Assembly (NCBI GenBank): GCA_947488755.1
Contig: CANLAD010000001.1
Coordinates: 2,923,501 to 2,987,500 of the forward strand
Reading direction: 5' to 3'
DNA from: an uncultured Erythrobacter sp.
Lineage (GTDB): Bacteria > Pseudomonadota > Alphaproteobacteria > Sphingomonadales > Sphingomonadaceae
DNA length: 64,000 bases
Under the pieces are notes generated by a model. It had not been told where the DNA came from. It worked only from the letters and a program-made list of their open reading frames with translations, and did no database searches. Made by a program: the position numbers and the translations under genes. Each line of letters begins with the position of its first letter. Position 1 is the stretch's first letter. This document shows, piece by piece, positions 25,144 through 33,388 of the stretch.

Positions 25144-25824
25144 ATGGGGCTTTCCGACTTCGCCTATCCCACGCTCGTCTACGCGCATCTTTTGCTGTTC
25201 GTGTTGTGGCTGGGGGCAGATGTCGGGGTGTTCGTGCTCGGCCAGCATTTTCGCAAGCGCGACAAATGGTCGCTCGACCAGCGGATCGCGCTGCTGACGC
25301 TGCTGGTGGCGATCGACATGGTCCCGCGCAGCGCGTGGGCGCTGATGGTGCCGCTTTCGCTCAGCGTGGTCGATCTGGGCGGCTGGTGGGACGTGCCGCT
25401 GTGGCTGTCGATCGCGGCCTGGGTGGTCGGGCTGTTCTGGTTGGGGCTCGTGTGGGATTCGCACAATCACGACCAGACCCCGCGCGCCGCCCGCAACCGC
25501 CGTGTCGAGGGCTGGCTGCGCTGGATCATCGGCGGGTTCTATCTGTGGCTGGGCGTGCAGAGCCTGGTGGTCGGCGAACCGCTCGGGCCCGACTGGCTGG
25601 CCTGGAAAGCGCTGCTGTTCGGTGTCATCTTCGTGGCTGCGATCATGATCGACGTGACGTTCAAGCCGGTGGGTGCGCAGCTTGGCGCGGTGTTGAGCGA
25701 GGGGTCGAGTGACGCGACCGAAATCCCCCTTCGCCGGACGATGGACCGCACGCGCATCTGGGTCTGGACGGTCTACGCGCTGCTGCTTGTCACCGCCTTT
25801 CTCGGCAATGTTAAGCCGATCTAA
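25144..25824 (+). CDS. Multi-pass membrane protein, paralogue of 2471-3163
   Basis: A 226-residue inner-membrane protein with about six hydrophobic helices: YAHLLLFVLWLGADVGVFVL first and TVYALLLVTAFLGNVKPI last. The first-helix histidine and WLGADVG, and the ending FLGNVKPI, match the protein at 2471-3163 (VHILAMVYWLGGEWG, FLGAVKPF). The family resembles CopD/DUF2269 proteins; function is unknown. The ATG at 25144 has GAAAGGG six bases upstream. It is a single gene divergent from receptor 1 with operators 3 and 4 in its promoter, and followed by operator 5 and receptor 2. Its placement suggests a link to uptake or electron transfer. Confidence 0.65.
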   Translation: MGLSDFAYPTLVYAHLLLFVLWLGADVGVFVLGQHFRKRDKWSLDQRIALLTLLVAIDMVPRSAWALMVPLSLSVVDLGGWWDVPLWLSIAAWVVGLFWLGLVWDSHNHDQTPRAARNRRVEGWLRWIIGGFYLWLGVQSLVVGEPLGPDWLAWKALLFGVIFVAAIMIDVTFKPVGAQLGAVLSEGSSDATEIPLRRTMDRTRIWVWTVYALLLVTAFLGNVKPI

Positions 25825-25877
25825 GGGACGTTGCCCGATTGCTGCACTTTGAACGGTTAGGGGTCGGGATGAAAAAT

Positions 25878-25889
25878 TTGTCTGGACAA
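25878..25889. promoter_or_regulatory. Operator 5, TTGTCTGGACAA (one mismatch)
   Basis: Eleven of twelve core bases match; flanks extend the symmetry to ATTTGTCTGGACAAAT (25876-25891). It lies 78 bp before the ATG of receptor 2, in the only gap upstream of that gene. Confidence 0.72.
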
Positions 25890-25966
25890 ATCGGGGTCGC
25901 AGGTTTGAAATAAACCAAGGGACGGACAGCCACCGGCTTGCAGCGTGTGACTTATGGGAGGCATTT

Positions 25967-28513
25967 ATGAAAACGATCGTGCGTGGAGCCTTGTTGGCGG
26001 CAACCATTCTCACCCCGAGCGTGCTGGCCGCGCAGGATATGGAGTGGGATCCGGCGGAGGAAACCTTCCCCACATCCGAAAATCCGGAAATCATCGTCAC
26101 CGCCCGAAAGCGCGAGGAATCGCTGCAATCGGTGCCGACCAGCGTGGCCGTCACCACCGCCGAGACGATCCGGAACCTCGCGCTCGACAGCCTGGAAGAG
26201 ATCGCCAACACGACGCCCGGCCTGATTTTTAACGAAAGCCTCGGGCGCGGCGACAATCGCCCCGTCATTCGCGGACAGGCGAACATCAATGGCGAATCCG
26301 GCGTCGCGTTCTTTATCGATGGCATCTACTATACCGGTAGCTTGGCCGATTACGACGTCGACTCGATCGACCGCATCGAAGTGGTGAAGGGGCCGCAAAG
26401 CGCGCTCTACGGTCGCAACACGTATTCCGGCGCGCTCAACATCATCTCGAAACTGCCCGGCGATACGTGGGAGGGCCGCGTCACCGCAGATATTGCCGAG
26501 TTCGACCGCTACGAAGTCACCGCCGGCATTCGCGGCCCCATCACCGATGGCTTGTCGATGGGCGTGAACGGCCGGTTCTACGATTTTGGCGGCGAGTTCG
26601 AGAACGCGTTCGATGGGAGCAAGGTCGGGCAGCAATCGTCCTATTCGCTCTCGGGCATTCTAGCCTGGGATAATGGTGGCCCGTTCCGCGCTAACTTGCG
26701 CGGCTATTACAACCGCACCGATGACGGGCAGGGCGCGATCTTCATGCAGGGAACCGAGTTCAACAATTGCCTGCCCGATGATGGCGGATTGTATAATGGC
26801 GGTGGGCGCTATTTCTGCGGACCGATCCAGCCCGGCACGGTCGATACCGATTTCTCGCGCCAGTTCATCGATGCCGATGATGTCGGGCTCGAAGCGGATA
26901 CGTACAATGTGGCGCTGCGCATGGAATACGACCTGTCCGATCGGCTGCAATTGGTCTCGCTGACCGGATACAACGATCGTACGTCCACGCTGCTGACCGA
27001 CGGCGATTATAGCCCGACCAGCTTTCAGACAGCGGTCTTCGCGCGCTTCCCGATCGGTGCGCCGGTCGGTTTCGGACCCGCCGGTCCACTCTTCCCTTTC
27101 GGCTTTGTCGGCACCACGGTCGATTTCTCCTTCGCTCAGCGCAGCGAGGTGAGCGACTGGTCGCAGGAGCTCCAGTTGCAATATGAGGGCGACGGGTTCG
27201 ACGTGCTGCTCGGCGGATATCACTTCGATCAGGACAACGACTCATTCGATATCCGCGAACTGCCGGCCGATGCCGATGCGCGGGCCGCTGCGAGCTTCGG
27301 CGAAGCATTCGGGGAAGAAATTGCACGTTGCGCCGCGAATCCGATCTGCGACAGCATCGTGCCGCTGTTCGGTCCGGGGATCGAAGAGAACCGAAGTGAG
27401 AATCTGCTCGATATTCGCAATATCGCGGTGTTTGGTGCTGTCAGCGTTGAACTCGCGCCAGGGCTGAATTTGGGCCTTGAAGGTCGCTATGCCGAGGAAC
27501 GGATCCAACGCGATACGTTCATTTTCTTTGAAGGCGATGCACGGCCCGACCCAGTGGTAGCCGAGTCGACCTTCACCAAATTCTCGCCGCGCGTGACGCT
27601 CGACTGGCAATTCACGCCCGACAACATGCTCTATGCCATCTATGCCGAGGGCCAGAAGCCGGGCGGCTTCAACAGCGCCAACGCGGTCCGCGCCTCTCAA
27701 CAAGACGACACGCCGCCGGATGACGACACGCCGCCGGTTGACAATCCGATCGGCGATATTGCGACCTTCCAGGAGGAAGAGAACGCGCAATACGAGATCG
27801 GGCTGAAGAACGTTTTTGCCGACGGGCGCGTCATCTTCAATATAGCCGGATTCTACACCGAGATCGAAGGATACCAGCTGTCCCAGCCCGTCCTCGTTCC
27901 GCCAAACCAGGAAACCGTCGTAGTCAATGCGGGTGATGCGGAAATCTTCGGACTTGAGGCGGAGTTCGTTGGGCGGATCAGCGACCGTGTGACGGTAACG
28001 GCAAACTACGCGCTCGCTGATACCGAGTTCACCTCTGGCTTTGATGAACAGGTTGGCGTGCTGAATGATGTGGCGGACGATCGCCTCGTCAATTGTTCGA
28101 CAGGCGACGAGTTTCCTGATGACGACGATTGCACATCAGCGTTCGGGTCGATCGAAGGCCAGCGTATTCCGCGTGCGCCGGTCCACACCCTGTTTGCCGA
28201 TCTCGACTACCGCGCGCCGCTTGGCTCGGGCGATTGGGAGTTCTTCACCGGCGCTAACGTGACGCTGACATCGAGCAGCTTCGCGCAGGTTTCCAACCTC
28301 GCCTTCAGCGGGGATGCGACCGAAGTGGACGCGCGGGTCGGCGTGCGCAGCGACAATTACCGCCTGCAATTCTATGTCGACAATCTGTTCGACGAAGATG
28401 CGGTGCAGCAGGTGCTGCGCTTCGCCGATGGCGATGCCGATTTCCGCCGCAGCTTCGTCGCAGGCCTGCGCCCGGGGCGGCGGTTCGGGGTGATCCTGTC
28501 CGCTAATTACTGA
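25967..28513 (+). CDS. TonB-dependent outer-membrane receptor 2
   Basis: An 848-residue receptor. The signal peptide is MKTIVRGALLAATILTPSVLAAQ, then a TonB-box-like EIIVTARKREESLQSVPTSV, the plug motif IDRIEVVKGPQSALYGRNT, and the barrel. It ends FGVILSANY with a C-terminal aromatic as expected. An acidic, proline-rich loop (about residues 580-590, DDTPPDDDTPPVDN) is probably extracellular. GGGAGG lies five bases before the ATG. It is preceded by operator 5 and followed by a hairpin terminator. Two different receptors in one regulon suggest two related substrates or forms. Confidence 0.93.
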   Translation: MKTIVRGALLAATILTPSVLAAQDMEWDPAEETFPTSENPEIIVTARKREESLQSVPTSVAVTTAETIRNLALDSLEEIANTTPGLIFNESLGRGDNRPVIRGQANINGESGVAFFIDGIYYTGSLADYDVDSIDRIEVVKGPQSALYGRNTYSGALNIISKLPGDTWEGRVTADIAEFDRYEVTAGIRGPITDGLSMGVNGRFYDFGGEFENAFDGSKVGQQSSYSLSGILAWDNGGPFRANLRGYYNRTDDGQGAIFMQGTEFNNCLPDDGGLYNGGGRYFCGPIQPGTVDTDFSRQFIDADDVGLEADTYNVALRMEYDLSDRLQLVSLTGYNDRTSTLLTDGDYSPTSFQTAVFARFPIGAPVGFGPAGPLFPFGFVGTTVDFSFAQRSEVSDWSQELQLQYEGDGFDVLLGGYHFDQDNDSFDIRELPADADARAAASFGEAFGEEIARCAANPICDSIVPLFGPGIEENRSENLLDIRNIAVFGAVSVELAPGLNLGLEGRYAEERIQRDTFIFFEGDARPDPVVAESTFTKFSPRVTLDWQFTPDNMLYAIYAEGQKPGGFNSANAVRASQQDDTPPDDDTPPVDNPIGDIATFQEEENAQYEIGLKNVFADGRVIFNIAGFYTEIEGYQLSQPVLVPPNQETVVVNAGDAEIFGLEAEFVGRISDRVTVTANYALADTEFTSGFDEQVGVLNDVADDRLVNCSTGDEFPDDDDCTSAFGSIEGQRIPRAPVHTLFADLDYRAPLGSGDWEFFTGANVTLTSSSFAQVSNLAFSGDATEVDARVGVRSDNYRLQFYVDNLFDEDAVQQVLRFADGDADFRRSFVAGLRPGRRFGVILSANY

Positions 28514-28518
28514 GGTGC

Positions 28519-28544
28519 CGGGGCGGGGCTGTACCCCCGCCCCG
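28519..28544. terminator. Hairpin between convergent receptor 2 and DUF1838 genes
   Basis: A 10-bp GC-only stem (GGGGCGGGG paired with CCCCGCCCC, plus a closing C-G pair) with a six-base loop lies in the 39-bp gap between two convergent genes. No T-run follows, so it would be an imperfect intrinsic terminator, but the position fits a two-way stop. Confidence 0.6.
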
Positions 28545-28552
28545 CGGCGATC

Positions 28553-29479
28553 CTACTCGCTCATCGACGCCTCACCGCTTTCGGCCTCGCGTGCCTGATC
28601 GGTGAACATCTTGAACTTCGTCCAGGTCGTCTCGTTGCGGCGGGTGTCGTCCTTGGGCGGGGCCTGTTCGTAGATCGGGTAATTCTCGCGGATTTCGTTC
28701 TTGAGCACGTCCGGCAACTCCTCGAACCCGCCGGGCAGTTTGCGCCCCATGGCGTTGAAGACCATCTGGCCGGGCCGCCCGCCCATCTCCATCCACGGCG
28801 CCCAGGGCGACATCCGCACCCAGCTGATCATCGGATAGGCGGTCGGCGTGGACGCATCGTAGAGATCGTCCTTCAGCGCGGCGAAGTCGAAGATTTCCAT
28901 CGCGTGATACATATTGCCGACATATTGCTGATATTCACCGGCGAGCGGGTTGGGATAGAACAGCGGCACCTCGAACGGCACGAACACGTAAGGCCCGGCC
29001 TCGCGCAGGGTGCCAAGGCTGAACGGCGTCCCATCCGCGCCGACGGCAAAGTTGGGCCGACCGTTCACCGGGTCGTTGTGGATCTGCATCACCTCCACCG
29101 TCTCGCCGGTATAGGGGTTCTCCCATTCATCGACGACTTCGCCGGTCTCGGGATCGAGCATCAGCATCACCTCGCGGCTGATGAGGCGCCAGCCGGTCCC
29201 GCGTTGGGGATCGGTAACCTCGACGCAGCGGCGGATATTCATCCCCTCGCCCTTGAATAGCAGCTGGTCGCGCATGCCCGGAGCGCGGCCATAGATATTG
29301 CCCGACCAGTGATACACCGCCGGCTCATCCTCGGACACGCCGCATTGCAGCCGCTTTGAAATCTCGAGCGCATCCTGTGGGTCGGCAGGGTCGAGCATCT
29401 GCGCCGATGCGGGCGATTGCAGCGCGGCCAGACCTGCCAAAGCCGTCGCTGCAGCCAAAAGTGATTGTGCAAATTTCAT
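28553..29479 (-). CDS. Exported DUF1838 family protein
   Basis: A 308-residue protein with a signal peptide (MKFAQSLLAAATALAGLAALQSPASAQ), so periplasmic. The mature part has DUF1838-like features: AVYHWSGNIYGRAPGMRDQLLF, then EGMNIRRCVEV, and the late SWVRMSPWAPWMEMGGRPGQM. The function of this family is not established. The ATG at 29479 has GGAGG six bases upstream; an upstream extension would run through operator 6. It is a single gene, divergent from the CitE-like operon, with operators 6 and 7 between them. Confidence 0.75.
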   Translation of the reverse strand: MKFAQSLLAAATALAGLAALQSPASAQMLDPADPQDALEISKRLQCGVSEDEPAVYHWSGNIYGRAPGMRDQLLFKGEGMNIRRCVEVTDPQRGTGWRLISREVMLMLDPETGEVVDEWENPYTGETVEVMQIHNDPVNGRPNFAVGADGTPFSLGTLREAGPYVFVPFEVPLFYPNPLAGEYQQYVGNMYHAMEIFDFAALKDDLYDASTPTAYPMISWVRMSPWAPWMEMGGRPGQMVFNAMGRKLPGGFEELPDVLKNEIRENYPIYEQAPPKDDTRRNETTWTKFKMFTDQAREAESGEASMSE

Positions 29480-29506
29480 CGTCACCCTCCCAAAATACCG
29501 ACGCAA

Positions 29507-29518
29507 TTGTCCGGACAT
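29507..29518. promoter_or_regulatory. Operator 6, TTGTCCGGACAT (one mismatch)
   Basis: Eleven of twelve core bases match, with a CAA left flank. It lies 28 bp upstream of the DUF1838 ATG. Its centre is 39 bp from that of operator 7, a paired arrangement like operators 3 and 4. Confidence 0.68.
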
Positions 29519-29545
29519 GTTTGCATTTCGTCCTTGACTTTAGAT

Positions 29546-29557
29546 TTGTCCGGACAA
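29546..29557. promoter_or_regulatory. Operator 7, TTGTCCGGACAA palindrome
   Basis: Perfect core with the extended form ATTTGTCCGGACAAAT (29544-29559), 59 bp before the CitE-like start. A TTGACT hexamer (29534-29539) just upstream may be a -35 box for the rightward operon. Confidence 0.78.
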
Positions 29558-29615
29558 ATTGTGAAGCCTGTAAAACACCCGCCCCTCGGGCCGCCAATCG
29601 GGAAACTGTCAGACC

Positions 29616-30452
29616 GTGTTCGCCGCATCCAGCCTTTTGTTCGTGCCCGGCTCCCGAGCCGACCGGTTCGACAAGGCGAAGGGTGCGGGTGCGGACCTGA
29701 CCGTCATCGACTTGGAGGATGCGGTCGCGCCGGGCGACAAGACCACCGCGCGCGAGGCCGCTCTGGGCGAAGTCGCCGACAGGCCGCAGGGCTGGGCGAT
29801 CCGCATCAATGGTGTGGCGACGGCGGCAGGCGTGCGCGATCTGGCCGCCTTGCTCGACGCGGATGGGCTGCCGGACACGCTCCTTGTTCCTATGATTGAA
29901 AGTGGCGCGGAGGTGGCGATTATCGCGGGGGCTCTTGACGATCGCTGTCCCGATCTCGTTCCGCTGATCGAAACGCCGCGCGGGCTTCGTCATGCACTCG
30001 AGATCGCAAGCCAGCCGAAGGTCACCGCGATGATGTTCGGCGGCGGCGATTTTTCCAGCGAACTGGATGTCGAGCTTGCATGGGAGCCGCTGCTCGCCGC
30101 GCGCCAGCAGCTTATCCTCGCTTGTGCCGAGGCAGGCAAGCCCGCGATCGATGTGCCGTTCGTGGCTCTGGAAGATGAGGCCGGCCTCGCCGAAGAATGC
30201 GCCCGCGCCCGCACTATCGGTTTCACGGCGAAGGCCGCGATCCACCCGCGCCAGCTAAGCGCCATCCGCGATGCCTTCGCGCCAAGCGATGATGAAGTCG
30301 CCGAAGCCCACGAAGCCCTCGCCGCGTACGAGGCGGGCGGGCAGCGCGCGATCCGGTTCAAGGGGCGCATGCTCGAAGCGCCCTTCATCAAGAAGTATCG
30401 CGCGGTCATCGCGCAAGCCGAACGCCAGACGGGGGAGCAGACGCATGCGTGA
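29616..30452 (+). CDS. CitE-like lyase (HpcH/HpaI aldolase family)
   Basis: A 278-residue TIM-barrel lyase of the CitE / malyl-CoA / citramalyl-CoA lyase type. Visible motifs are SLLFVPGSRADRFDKA at the N terminus, VIDLEDAVAPGDK with the metal-ligand acid, PLIETPRGL, and GFTAKAAIHPRQL. Such enzymes split a hydroxy-acyl-CoA into acetyl- or propionyl-CoA and a keto acid. It begins with GTG at 29616 with a weak ribosome site, and its end overlaps the MaoC-type gene by eight bases. The pair resembles the hydratase and lyase of itaconate and mesaconate breakdown, which fits a branched C5-C7 diacid. Confidence 0.84.
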   Translation: MFAASSLLFVPGSRADRFDKAKGAGADLTVIDLEDAVAPGDKTTAREAALGEVADRPQGWAIRINGVATAAGVRDLAALLDADGLPDTLLVPMIESGAEVAIIAGALDDRCPDLVPLIETPRGLRHALEIASQPKVTAMMFGGGDFSSELDVELAWEPLLAARQQLILACAEAGKPAIDVPFVALEDEAGLAEECARARTIGFTAKAAIHPRQLSAIRDAFAPSDDEVAEAHEALAAYEAGGQRAIRFKGRMLEAPFIKKYRAVIAQAERQTGEQTHA

Positions 30453-30954
30453 TGGGGTGATCGAGGTTTCGCCGGGCCGATTCCGCGAGGTGCAGGGGCG
30501 CTATTTCGACGATTTCGTGGTCGGGCATGTGTACGAACATCGCCCCGGTCGCACGATCACCGATGCCGACAATGTGTGGTTCACCCTGCTCACGATGAAC
30601 ACGCATCCCGCGCATTTCGATTACGAGCTGTCGAAGAAGACCGAGTTCGGAAAACCGCTGGTCGTCAGCCCGTTTACGATTGCGCTGATGACCGGGATGA
30701 GTGTGTCGGACACCAGCGGCAAGGCAATCGCCAATCTCGGCTGGGACGAAGTGCGCATGACAAAGCCGCTGTTTGTCGGCGACACGCTGTATTGCGAAAG
30801 CGAAGTGCTAGAAAAGCGCGAGAGCAGGAGCCGCGAGGGTCAGGGTATTGTGACCTTCAAGACCATAGCCAAGAACCAGGACGGCGAGATCGTCGCGCAT
30901 TACAAGCGCTCCGTGCTGGTTTGGAAACGCGGCCACGGCTCGCTCGACGACTGA
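30445..30954 (+). CDS. MaoC-like acyl-CoA hydratase
   Basis: A 169-residue hot-dog-fold hydratase. The active-site segment ITDADNVWFTLLTMNTHPAHFD contains the aspartate and histidine of the MaoC/hydratase-2 motif, and GKPLVVSPFTIALMTGMSV follows. It resembles itaconyl-CoA, mesaconyl-C4-CoA and beta-methylmalyl-CoA hydratases. GGGGGAG lies seven bases before the ATG at 30445, and the gene overlaps the CitE-like gene. It would hydrate an unsaturated diacid CoA ester before cleavage by the CitE-like lyase. Confidence 0.84.
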   Translation: MRDGVIEVSPGRFREVQGRYFDDFVVGHVYEHRPGRTITDADNVWFTLLTMNTHPAHFDYELSKKTEFGKPLVVSPFTIALMTGMSVSDTSGKAIANLGWDEVRMTKPLFVGDTLYCESEVLEKRESRSREGQGIVTFKTIAKNQDGEIVAHYKRSVLVWKRGHGSLDD

Positions 30955-30981
30955 ACTCTTTCTCCAATTTAGGAACCGACA

Positions 30982-32169
30982 ATGGCTACCGCCCCACAGC
31001 TTGACGACCAGATCCGCACCATCGACGCGGATGAGGAACGCGCCTTCATGGATGCGATCGACCGCTGGCTGGAACGCGAGGTCATCCCGGTGGTCAAGCA
31101 TCACGATCACGGCGATATCTGGCCTGCCGAGCTGGTCGAGCAGATGGCCGAGATGGGCCTGTTCGGCGCGACGATCGGCCAGGAATATGGCGGGCTGGGC
31201 TTGCCTGCGACCACTTATGCCAAGATCGTGATGCGCATCTCCAGCTATTGGATGGCGATCACCGGCATCTTCAATTCGCATCTCATCATGGCTGCTGCGG
31301 TCGAGCGGTTCGGAACCGCGCAGCAAAAGGCCAAGTGGCTGCCCAAGTTCGCGACCGGCGAAATCCGCGGGGGGCTCGCTCTGACCGAGCCGAATGCGGG
31401 CACCGACCTGCAGGCGATCCGCACGATCGCGAAAAAGGACGAGAACGGCGATTACATCCTCAACGGCACGAAGACCTGGATCTCCAACGCGGTGAACGGG
31501 CAGGCCTTCGCCCTCCTCGCGAAGACCGACCCGCAGGCGGACCCGCGCTACAAGGGCATGAGCCTGTTTATCGCCGACAAGCGAGAGGGCCTTTCGACCG
31601 GCAAGAAGTTCGACAAGCTTGGCTACAAGGCGATCGACAGCGCCGAACTGGTGATGGACGATTACCGTATTCCCGCCGACCAGTTGATCGGCGGGGTTGA
31701 AGGGCAGGGCTTCTTTCAGGCGACTGGCGGGCTGGAACTGGGCCGCATCAACGTCGCCGCGCGCGGTGTAGGCCTCGCGGAAGGTTCCTTGCGGCTTGCG
31801 ACCGAATATGCCCAGCAGCGCGAGACGATGGGCAAGCCGATAGCGCAGCATCAGGCGATCCAGTTGAAGCTTGGCGAAATGGTGACGAAGGCCCGCGCGG
31901 CGCGGCTCCTGACGCTCGACGCCTCGGAAGCCTACGACAAGGGCGAACGCTGCGACAAGGAAGCGGGCATCGCAAAATACTACGCATCCGAAGCGGCGGT
32001 CGAGAACAGCCAGGAAGCGATGCGCATCTATGGCGGCTACTCCTACTCAAAGGAATACGACATTGAACGCTATTACCGCGACAGCCTGCTGATGTGCATC
32101 GGGGAGGGGACAAACGAGATGCAGCGCATGATTATCGCGAAGCAGCATTTGAAGGAAAATCAGGTCTGA
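30982..32169 (+). CDS. Acyl-CoA dehydrogenase
   Basis: A 395-residue flavin enzyme that desaturates an acyl-CoA. Typical sequences are GGLALTEPNAGTDLQAIRT and WISNAVNGQAFALLAKTD in the beta domain, LRLATEYAQQRETMGKPIAQ in the C-terminal helices, and CIGEGTNEMQRMIIAKQ, which contains the catalytic-type glutamate. It sits between the MaoC-like hydratase and two CaiB-type genes, as expected for a short branched acyl-CoA or dicarboxyl-CoA route. The chain-length preference cannot be told from sequence. Confidence 0.9.
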   Translation: MATAPQLDDQIRTIDADEERAFMDAIDRWLEREVIPVVKHHDHGDIWPAELVEQMAEMGLFGATIGQEYGGLGLPATTYAKIVMRISSYWMAITGIFNSHLIMAAAVERFGTAQQKAKWLPKFATGEIRGGLALTEPNAGTDLQAIRTIAKKDENGDYILNGTKTWISNAVNGQAFALLAKTDPQADPRYKGMSLFIADKREGLSTGKKFDKLGYKAIDSAELVMDDYRIPADQLIGGVEGQGFFQATGGLELGRINVAARGVGLAEGSLRLATEYAQQRETMGKPIAQHQAIQLKLGEMVTKARAARLLTLDASEAYDKGERCDKEAGIAKYYASEAAVENSQEAMRIYGGYSYSKEYDIERYYRDSLLMCIGEGTNEMQRMIIAKQHLKENQV

Positions 32170-32185
32170 TCGGGCGGCGCGCGCC

Positions 32186-33388
32186 ATGCACTTGCCCTTG
32201 AAGGGTTTCCGGATCATCAGCGCCGAGCAATACGGCGCCGGCCCCTATGGCACGATGTTCCTTGCGCAGATGGGCGCGGAGGTCATCAAGATCGAGCCGC
32301 CGCGCGTCGAAGGCAAAGGTGGCGGCGATACGGCCCGCGCGGTCGGCCCGCATTTCCTGCGCGAAGGCGAAAGCACCTATTTCAACGCCTTCAACCTCAA
32401 CAAACGCTCGCTGACGCTAGACCTCAGGGCCGACGAAGGGCAGGCGATCCTGCGCAAGCTGGCCGCGACCAGCCATGCGGTCGCAAACAACATGCGCGGC
32501 GATCTTCCGGCCAGGCTGGGGCTCGATTATGCCGCGCTCGGCGAGATTAATCCGGCCATCGTTTGCGCCCATCTATCCGCTTATGGCCGCGACAACGAAC
32601 GCGCGAAATGGCCGGGCTATGATTACCTGATGCAGGCCGAGGCGGGTTATTGCCAGCTGACCGGCGATCCCGATGGCGAACCGCAGCGTATGGGGCTTTC
32701 CATGGTCGATTTCATGACCGGCACGATCATGTGCATCGGTCTGCTCGGTGCGCTGGTCGATGCGCAGCGCAGCGGCACGGGGCGCGATGTCGACACCGAC
32801 CTGCTCTCCGCCGCCATCCACCAGACCAGCTATCCCGCGCTGTGGTACATGAACCATGGGGACGAGACGCAGCGTACGCCGCGCAGCGCACATCCCACCG
32901 CAACGCCCAGCCAGATGTTCAAAGCAGCGGACGGCTGGATGTTCGTGATGTGCCAATTGCCCAAGTTCTGGGACATACTGACCACCAGTCTGGGACGCGA
33001 GAATCTGAAGGACGATCCGCGCTTCGCATCCAATGCCGATCGCCTGGCGAACCGGGACGCGCTGACGGCTCTGCTAGACGAAGAGTTCTCAAAGCAGACG
33101 ATGGCGCATTGGCAGGAGATGCTGGCCGGGCATGTGCCGGTCGCGCCCGTGTACACCCTCGCCGATGCGCTCGATAATCCGTGGCTGGAGACGACGGGTA
33201 TGCGTGCCAACGTCGATCATCCGGATAAGGCCGATCTGAAGGTGCTCGCAAGCCCGCTCAAGTTCGACGGGCAGCGGCCGCCTAATCGCGCCGCGCCGCT
33301 GCTGGGTGCCGATACCGATGCGGTGCTGGCCGACCTTGGCTATGACGAAAATGCGATAGCCGAACTGCGCCAGAGCGGCGTGGTCTGA
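32186..33388 (+). CDS. CaiB/BaiF family CoA transferase 2
   Basis: A 400-residue class III CoA transferase: GFRIISAEQYGAGPYGTMF near the start, KRSLTLDLRADEG, NNMRGDLPARLGLDYA, and the aspartate in MGLSMVDFMTGTIMCIG. The GYDYLMQAEAG stretch is typical. It is followed without a gap by a second CaiB-type gene, and the two could form a heterodimer or act on different acids. It differs from the copy at 4072-5253, so each probably has its own substrate. Confidence 0.87.
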   Translation: MHLPLKGFRIISAEQYGAGPYGTMFLAQMGAEVIKIEPPRVEGKGGGDTARAVGPHFLREGESTYFNAFNLNKRSLTLDLRADEGQAILRKLAATSHAVANNMRGDLPARLGLDYAALGEINPAIVCAHLSAYGRDNERAKWPGYDYLMQAEAGYCQLTGDPDGEPQRMGLSMVDFMTGTIMCIGLLGALVDAQRSGTGRDVDTDLLSAAIHQTSYPALWYMNHGDETQRTPRSAHPTATPSQMFKAADGWMFVMCQLPKFWDILTTSLGRENLKDDPRFASNADRLANRDALTALLDEEFSKQTMAHWQEMLAGHVPVAPVYTLADALDNPWLETTGMRANVDHPDKADLKVLASPLKFDGQRPPNRAAPLLGADTDAVLADLGYDENAIAELRQSGVV

